NCBI GenBank assembly: GCA_044347745.1 | Contig: JBIKUD010000010.1 | Location: forward strand, 27,976-91,975 | DNA from: JAIBBV01 sp044347745 | GTDB lineage: Bacteria > Bdellovibrionota_C > UBA2361 > JAFLCA01 | Reading direction: 5' to 3' | DNA length: 64,000 bases | Part shown: positions 60,133-64,000 of the stretch, piece by piece | How positions within the stretch are numbered: position 1 is the stretch's first letter | Layout: every line of letters begins with the position of its first letter | Notes under the pieces: model-generated | The model's database searches: none | Seen by the model: the letters and a program-made list of their open reading frames with translations, nothing else | Told to the model about the DNA's origin: nothing | Translations under genes and position numbers: made by a program

Positions 60133-60822
60133 ATGAAAATTGAAATTCTCACTATATTTCCAGAAATTTTCTCAGGCTTCACAAGCTCAAGTCTTATTGG
60201 CAAAGCCCAAGAACGTGGGCTACTTTCCATTCAAGTAACCGATATTCGAGATTTTGCTTCTGCCCCCCACTTTAGTGTCGACGACAGCCCCTATGGTGGA
60301 GGCGCTGGCATGTTGATGCGCCCCGAGCCCTTGTATGCCGCCATTGCCGCCGCAAAACTGAAATTACCTGATGCGAAAGTTTTACTGCTTACCCCCACAG
60401 GAGCTCGTTTCAATCAAAAAAAGGCTCAGTCCGTATCCAAACTTTCAGAGCTTATTCTTGTGTGCGGGCGTTACGAGGGAGTCGATCAGCGCGTCATTGA
60501 TCTTTGCATCGACGAGCAAATATCAATCGGAGACTATGTCCTTATGGGCGGAGAAGTGCCAGCTATGGTTCTGATTGAGGCCTCAACGAGGCTACTACCT
60601 GAAGTGCTTGGCAACACCGAATCAACAGCCCATGAGTCTTTTACTGAACCCTTATTAGAAGCCCCCCAATACACCCGCCCCCCTGAATTTATGGGCCAAA
60701 AAGTTCCTGAAGTGCTGCTTTCAGGAAACCATAAGCGAATTCAAGAATGGCGTCAGGCTGAGTCAAAAAAACGCACCCTTACTGTACGCCCCGATCTTCT
60801 GGAGCATAAAAACAATGTGTAA
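60133..60822 (+). CDS. trmD: tRNA (guanine-N1)-methyltransferase TrmD
   Basis: 229 aa from ATG 60133, the family start MKIEILTIFPEIF. SPOUT methyltransferase making m1G37 in tRNAs, preventing frameshifts. Family motifs: DSPYGGGAGMLMRPEPLYAAI, VLLLTPTGARFNQ, LVCGRYEGVDQRVID (knot and SAM site), SIGDYVLMGGEVPAMVLIEA and the C-terminal tRNA-binding VLLSGNHKRIQEWR. Overlaps the next methyltransferase gene by 8 bp. Confidence 0.96.
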   Translation: MKIEILTIFPEIFSGFTSSSLIGKAQERGLLSIQVTDIRDFASAPHFSVDDSPYGGGAGMLMRPEPLYAAIAAAKLKLPDAKVLLLTPTGARFNQKKAQSVSKLSELILVCGRYEGVDQRVIDLCIDEQISIGDYVLMGGEVPAMVLIEASTRLLPEVLGNTESTAHESFTEPLLEAPQYTRPPEFMGQKVPEVLLSGNHKRIQEWRQAESKKRTLTVRPDLLEHKNNV

Positions 60823-61378
60823 TATAGATATCAGCGTCATTTTGTTGCATGACCAAATGGTAGATAAGCAACAAAAGCTTATTACCGCCTCACTCACTAT
60901 GATTGATGTGCCGGATATAGCTCGTTCATGCCGCACCTATGGAGCGCGGAACCTTTTTATTTCGCATCCAGCTCCCACTATTCGAAAATTAGCTCGGGCC
61001 CTGAAACAACACTGGGAAGAGGGCTATGGAGCAACCTATAACCCAAACCGAAAAGAAGCACTGGAGTATGTTGAAATTGTAAGCGATTTGGATGAAGCCA
61101 TTCAAAAAATTGACCAACGCACTGGTCGCCTCCCAAAGTTAGTTGCCACATCCGCCCGCGATGGTGGCAAACGCATTACGTTTTCAGAATTTCAAACATC
61201 CCTAGTCCAATCGAATGATTCATACCTCTTGATGCTTGGAACTGGCTGGGGCATGTCGGAAGCTTTACTCAATCGGGCTGATTTTTTTCTTGAGCCCATT
61301 AAAGGCCCCACTCCCTACAATCACCTTTCAGTGCGCTCTGCTTGTGCCATAATGCTTGATCGCCTTTTGGGGCTATAA
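60815..61378 (+). CDS. TrmD-associated SPOUT-type RNA methyltransferase
   Basis: 187 aa. Matches the small SAM-dependent RNA methyltransferase family encoded next to trmD in deltaproteobacteria, Aquificae and Thermotogae. The order is ISVILLHDQMVDKQQKLITASLTMIDVPDIARSCRTYGA, a middle KLVATSARDG strand, YLLMLGTGWGMSEALLNRADF (knot/SAM loop) and a final GPTPYNHLSVRSACAIMLDRLLG helix. RNA substrate unknown. Start overlaps trmD by 8 bp, so it is translationally coupled. Confidence 0.88.
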   Translation: MCNIDISVILLHDQMVDKQQKLITASLTMIDVPDIARSCRTYGARNLFISHPAPTIRKLARALKQHWEEGYGATYNPNRKEALEYVEIVSDLDEAIQKIDQRTGRLPKLVATSARDGGKRITFSEFQTSLVQSNDSYLLMLGTGWGMSEALLNRADFFLEPIKGPTPYNHLSVRSACAIMLDRLLGL

Positions 61379-61406
61379 GCTCGTTTATAAAATAACGAAC
61401 AATAGC

Positions 61407-62198
61407 TTAATGAAGGAACAGCACCAATAGACCTAGCCCTACGCGATAAATTCCAAACGGCACCAGCGTCCAATGCTGCAAAAGCCCAATAAAAGCTCGA
61501 ATAGCTATAAAGGCGCTGAGAAAGGCAGTCACAAAACCGAGCGCAAAAAGGGGAATATCCTGCATGCTTAGAAAAGTGAGACTTTTAAGTAGATCATAGG
61601 TTGTTGCAGCACACATGACCGGAACTGCAATTAAAAAGGAAAATTCAGCCGCGGTTTTTCTTTGTACCCCAAAAAGCAAGCTGCCCACCATAGTGCTTCC
61701 TGATCGAGAGATACCCGACCAAAGCGAGCAACACTGAAAAAGACCAATAATAAAACAGGTACGAATACTCAACTGCTCAAGGCTGTTGACTGTTGAGCTT
61801 CGATTCAACCGCTCTACTATACACATAATAATTCCGCCCACGATGAGCGCGTAGGCCACACTTTGGGAACTAAAAAAATGAGCCTTAATAAAATCGCGAG
61901 CTAAAAATCCAACTACCAGTACCGGGAGGCTGGCGACGGCAATTTTTTTTATTCCATTCAAACCCGAAAAAGGTTCAGATGAATTAAATCTCAAAAGGTT
62001 CTGAAAACGCTCTCGATACAAAACAAGGACGGCCAAAATAGCGCCCAATTGAATAAAGACTTCAAAAGTCGCCGCCTTGGGGCCTTCAAATTGCAAAAGC
62101 TCTCCAACAAGCACCAAATGTCCAGTGCTTGAAATGGGAAGAAATTCGGTCAAGCCCTCGACTATACCTAAAATAATGGCGACAAGAACAAAATCCAA
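61407..62198 (-). CDS. uppP: Undecaprenyl-diphosphatase UppP
   Basis: 263 aa, normal length. Integral membrane enzyme that dephosphorylates undecaprenyl diphosphate to recycle the lipid carrier for peptidoglycan and polysaccharide synthesis. Both signature motifs are present: EGLTEFLPISSTGHLVLV (Glu-rich motif 1) and WSGISRSGSTMVGSLLFG (motif 2 with catalytic Arg/Ser). Seven or eight helices follow the BacA pattern. Convergent with the methyltransferase gene; divergent from the transporter gene at 62330. Confidence 0.95.
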   Translation of the reverse strand: MDFVLVAIILGIVEGLTEFLPISSTGHLVLVGELLQFEGPKAATFEVFIQLGAILAVLVLYRERFQNLLRFNSSEPFSGLNGIKKIAVASLPVLVVGFLARDFIKAHFFSSQSVAYALIVGGIIMCIVERLNRSSTVNSLEQLSIRTCFIIGLFQCCSLWSGISRSGSTMVGSLLFGVQRKTAAEFSFLIAVPVMCAATTYDLLKSLTFLSMQDIPLFALGFVTAFLSAFIAIRAFIGLLQHWTLVPFGIYRVGLGLLVLFLH

Positions 62199-62329
62199 TT
62201 TAACCTCCGCTTTTACTTACGTGCAACTCACGTTAAACCAAGCAAACTAACTTGAGAAGCATACTTCACCCCAATCGCGCATCTTTGCGGCTTGCACGGG
62301 ACCAGATCAAAGGTGCACATTTGAACACT

Positions 62330-63319
62330 ATGACACGATTACCAGGACTTGCCCTGCTCTGCGGTATTGCAGGACTTTCAAACTGGCTATCCTCCCTTGT
62401 AGAGATTGCTGGAAAACACCCCATTGAAGCTTCAGCAATTGCAATCCTATTTGGACTCGCAATCCAAGCCCTCAACCTTCCAAGCGAGAAGATAAAACCT
62501 GGACTTTTACTTTCGGATCCGCTGCTGATGTGGGGGGTTGTCTTTCTCGGAGTTGGGCTCGACCTCAGTTTACTCACCTCAAAAGGCTGGACTATTCTGG
62601 CCCTCATAGTTGGCTCGATGGGACTAAGCCTTGGGCTGATTTATTGGCTTTCGCAGCGCGCAAAATTAAGCCCGTCCCTGGGGATGCTGCTCGCTGCTGG
62701 AACCACCATCTGCGGAACCTCGGCTATCGCGCTCATTGCGCCTCTTATTAAGGCCAAACAGGAAGAAACAAGTTATGCCGTTGCTACTATCGCCAGCCTC
62801 GGACTTATTGCCCTCTTTATCTATCCATTACTAGCTCACGAACTTTCAGCCACTTACTTAGGTTTCGGAATTTTTGCAGGTATCGCAATTCACTCTACCC
62901 CACAGGTAGTTGGCGCTGGCTACCTATATTCTGAAATCTCTGGACAAACAGCGACTGCAGTAAAACTGGTAAGAAATTGTTTTATAGCGCCATTAGCTCT
63001 AGGCATAGCACTTCGCTGGAACAAACCCGAAGTATCTACAAATACCGGGCAAGTACTTCGTAAGGCATTTCCGTGGTTCCTTTTTGCCTATTTTTTCTTA
63101 GCTGGACTTAGCGCCTTGGCGCTTATTCCGGACCAGCTTAAACACCTCTTACTCGAACTTGGAAAATTCTTAATTGTGCTGGGCATGGCCGGAGTGGGCA
63201 TAAATACGCCTCTCAAAGCCCTTAAAACGGTCGGGCTTAAACCTTTTTTAATTGGGCTCCTTGGTACTATTCTGCATGCCCTTATTGCAGCTGGTCTCGT
63301 ATTTTATTGGGGCCTCTGA
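62330..63319 (+). CDS. UPF0324 / YeiH-family putative sulfate or anion exporter
   Basis: 330 aa from ATG 62330. An in-frame TTG at 62321 has AGGTG about 7 nt upstream and may be the real start; the frame back to 62252 is less likely. Ten or so helices with the YeiH hallmarks PGLLLSDPLLMWGVVFLGVGLDL, GTTICGTSAIALIAPLIKA, AIHSTPQVVGAG and KLVRNCFIAPLALG. Substrate unproven; sulfate or related anions are suggested for homologues. A short inverted repeat spans its stop codon (about 63310-63340). Confidence 0.85.
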   Translation: MTRLPGLALLCGIAGLSNWLSSLVEIAGKHPIEASAIAILFGLAIQALNLPSEKIKPGLLLSDPLLMWGVVFLGVGLDLSLLTSKGWTILALIVGSMGLSLGLIYWLSQRAKLSPSLGMLLAAGTTICGTSAIALIAPLIKAKQEETSYAVATIASLGLIALFIYPLLAHELSATYLGFGIFAGIAIHSTPQVVGAGYLYSEISGQTATAVKLVRNCFIAPLALGIALRWNKPEVSTNTGQVLRKAFPWFLFAYFFLAGLSALALIPDQLKHLLLELGKFLIVLGMAGVGINTPLKALKTVGLKPFLIGLLGTILHALIAAGLVFYWGL

Positions 63320-63435
63320 GAACTCGACATAAAATAGGCCGAAGACCATCTCTCATTGCTTGCAATGCATCGGGGCGCTACGAATTATTCGCAGATCACA
63401 GAGCACAAGAGGCTCGCATGACCATTTTGCGTAAT

Positions 63436-63463
63436 TTGTCACCGTGACAACAATTATTGTCAC
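63436..63463 (+). promoter_or_regulatory. Enhancer-like cluster of TTGTCAC half-sites
   Basis: Perfect palindrome TTGTCAC-C-GTGACAA (63436-63450) and a third half-site TTGTCAC (63457-63463) that pairs with the middle one across six bases. The cluster lies about 80-107 bp before the predicted sigma-54 start, the usual distance for binding sites of sigma-54 activators. Confidence 0.55.
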
Positions 63464-63516
63464 CCCTCGCCTTGTGTCAGCATAAGAAATTTCAATGAGT
63501 TAGCAATTGCGCCCAA

Positions 63517-63532
63517 TGGCATACGGCTTGCT
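63517..63532 (+). promoter_or_regulatory. Sigma-54-type -24/-12 promoter
   Basis: TGGCAT, five bases, TTGCT. The invariant GG (63518-63519) and GC (63530-63531) are separated by exactly ten bases. Compared with TGGCACG-N4-TTGCW it differs at two positions in the -24 box. Transcription would start near 63543. Confidence 0.55.
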
Positions 63533-63542
63533 CTCTTTACCG

Positions 63543-63655
63543 GTACAACCAGAAACCAGGGGACGAAGAACCTCTAGACCTCTCTCTAACTTCGTCCGCC
63601 ATGTACACGACCCACAGCCAACCAAAAGGGCTAGCGTAAGCTAGCCCTTTTTCTT
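63543..63655 (+). ncRNA. Putative sigma-54-dependent small RNA with anti-SD-like loop
   Basis: Predicted transcript of about 110 nt between the sigma-54-type promoter and a strong terminator; no ORF. An 8-bp perfect stem GGACGAAG/CTTCGTCC (63561-63568/63590-63597) presents a 21-nt loop carrying two CCTCT motifs complementary to Shine-Dalgarno AGAGG. A single-stranded A/C-rich stretch follows, then the terminator. This is the usual build of a trans-acting sRNA that masks ribosome-binding sites. Boundaries are inferred; no known RNA family was recognised. Confidence 0.55.
63624..63651 (+). terminator. Rho-independent terminator with GTAA tetraloop
   Basis: 12-bp perfect stem (63624-63635/63640-63651) closed by a GTAA (GNRA-type) loop, followed by TCTTTTT. 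Too far from any annotated stop (305 bp after the transporter gene) to belong to a coding gene, which is why an RNA gene is inferred upstream. Confidence 0.88.
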
Positions 63656-63749
63656 TTTGCCTGACACGGCCCAAAGTTGGGGTGAGTGGAGCCCCAAGCA
63701 TGCCTCGAGTGGTTTATAAAAAGTTAGGGATAGTCATTCCAAAAATGGG

Positions 63750-64000
63750 CTATACACCATTTTCAATCTCTAGCACTACTAATTTGCGACCAAAACGAAT
63801 GAGATCTGTCTCAGAACGTGAAATTTCCTTAAACCGTAATTGTGGATGGGCCTCATAAAGTTCAGGGATATCTGAATCAAATAGAAAAATAATTCCGCCT
63901 GTCGCCGGAACTGAATCTTCCAGGCGATACATAATTTGTTGCAGGTAAAAACTTAGAGAATAAAATTCCTGCCTGAAAGAATAGAGCACTTCGCCACCCT
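63750..64000 (-). CDS. C-terminal part of an unknown protein, 5' end beyond the window
   Basis: Frame open to the right edge, about 83 residues seen, stop at 63750. Includes a hydrophobic-aromatic segment (SFRQEFYSLSFYLQQIMYRLED), a GGIIFLFDSD strand with acidic end and a RFGRKLVVLEIENG finish. A mixed alpha/beta domain is likely. Family not recognised. Confidence 0.6.
   Translation of the reverse strand, partial: GGEVLYSFRQEFYSLSFYLQQIMYRLEDSVPATGGIIFLFDSDIPELYEAHPQLRFKEISRSETDLIRFGRKLVVLEIENGV

Noticed and set aside
1..64000. tRNA or rRNA genes
   Set aside because: No cloverleaf with a GGTTCRANYC T-arm and acceptor pairing was found by reading, and no rRNA signature. An automated scan would be more reliable.
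1..64000. CRISPR array, integrase or phage genes
   Set aside because: No regularly spaced repeats and no integrase, terminase, capsid or tail proteins were recognised.

Overview
This 64 kb window reads as an ordinary, gene-dense chromosome of a Gram-negative bacterium. Pointers to this are type IV minor pilins, a Wzm/Wzt-type polysaccharide exporter, lipoproteins, an AmiC-type amidase and UppP. Base composition is roughly balanced by eye. Several neighbourhoods are typical of deltaproteobacteria in the old, broad sense: an ArgRS-like gene followed by a SPOR protein, trmD followed by a second SPOUT-type methyltransferase, and cmk next to rpsA. The lineage is an inference. No rRNA, tRNA, CRISPR array, prophage or complete insertion sequence was recognised.

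Layout. 0-5 kb: tail of an unknown gene with a strong terminator, a SUFU-domain protein flanked by a direct repeat, a degenerate response-regulator-like protein, prmA, a 223-bp palindromic MITE-like element and an MDR oxidoreductase. 5-16 kb, minus strand: glpD with a small exported protein, a 178-bp inverted-repeat element, purH-purD, a membrane PP2C phosphatase, a SPOR protein, an ArgRS-like protein without catalytic motifs, and a CCA-adding-type enzyme. 16-23 kb, plus strand: a TadG-like vWA protein overlapping a giant TadE-like protein with calcium-binding repeats. 23-30 kb: amidase-mutS, a CheY-like regulator, cmk-rpsA. 30-34 kb: a minor pilin operon (fimT/pilV/pilW/pilX type). 34-45 kb: patatin, a pseudo-hydrolase, a Cys-rich protein plus membrane glycosyltransferase, a 1253-aa dihaem secreted protein, and a spermidine-synthase-like membrane protein with ankyrin repeats. 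45-53.6 kb: a tightly packed minus-strand operon, hpt-wzt-wzm-GT4-GT4-GT-C-flippase. 53.6-56.5 kb: a RAYT transposase, a lipoprotein and an M48 protease in a C-rich patch. 56.6-63.3 kb: a flagellin-like protein behind a sigma-28-like promoter, ffh, rpsP, trmD, a SPOUT-type methyltransferase, uppP and a UPF0324 transporter. The last 0.7 kb holds a probable sRNA and a truncated unknown gene.

How the parts fit. The core genes (purine synthesis, mismatch repair, S1/S16, SRP, TrmD, undecaprenyl phosphate recycling) are housekeeping. The surface genes (minor pilins, Tad-like secreted proteins, polysaccharide export, GT-C enzymes and lipid flippase, amidase) suggest heavy investment in the cell envelope. 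The polysaccharide cluster is translationally coupled and begins with a purine-salvage phosphoribosyltransferase.

The most promising undescribed item is at 63436-63655. Three copies of a TTGTCAC half-site lie about 80-107 bp upstream of a sigma-54-type -24/-12 promoter. The predicted transcript is about 110 nt, with a hairpin whose loop carries two anti-Shine-Dalgarno-like CCTCT motifs, and it ends in a GTAA-tetraloop terminator. This is the layout of an enhancer-driven sigma-54 sRNA gene. Also notable are the catalytically dead ArgRS paralogue, the giant TadE fusion, and the palindromic element whose loops match the CsrA consensus.
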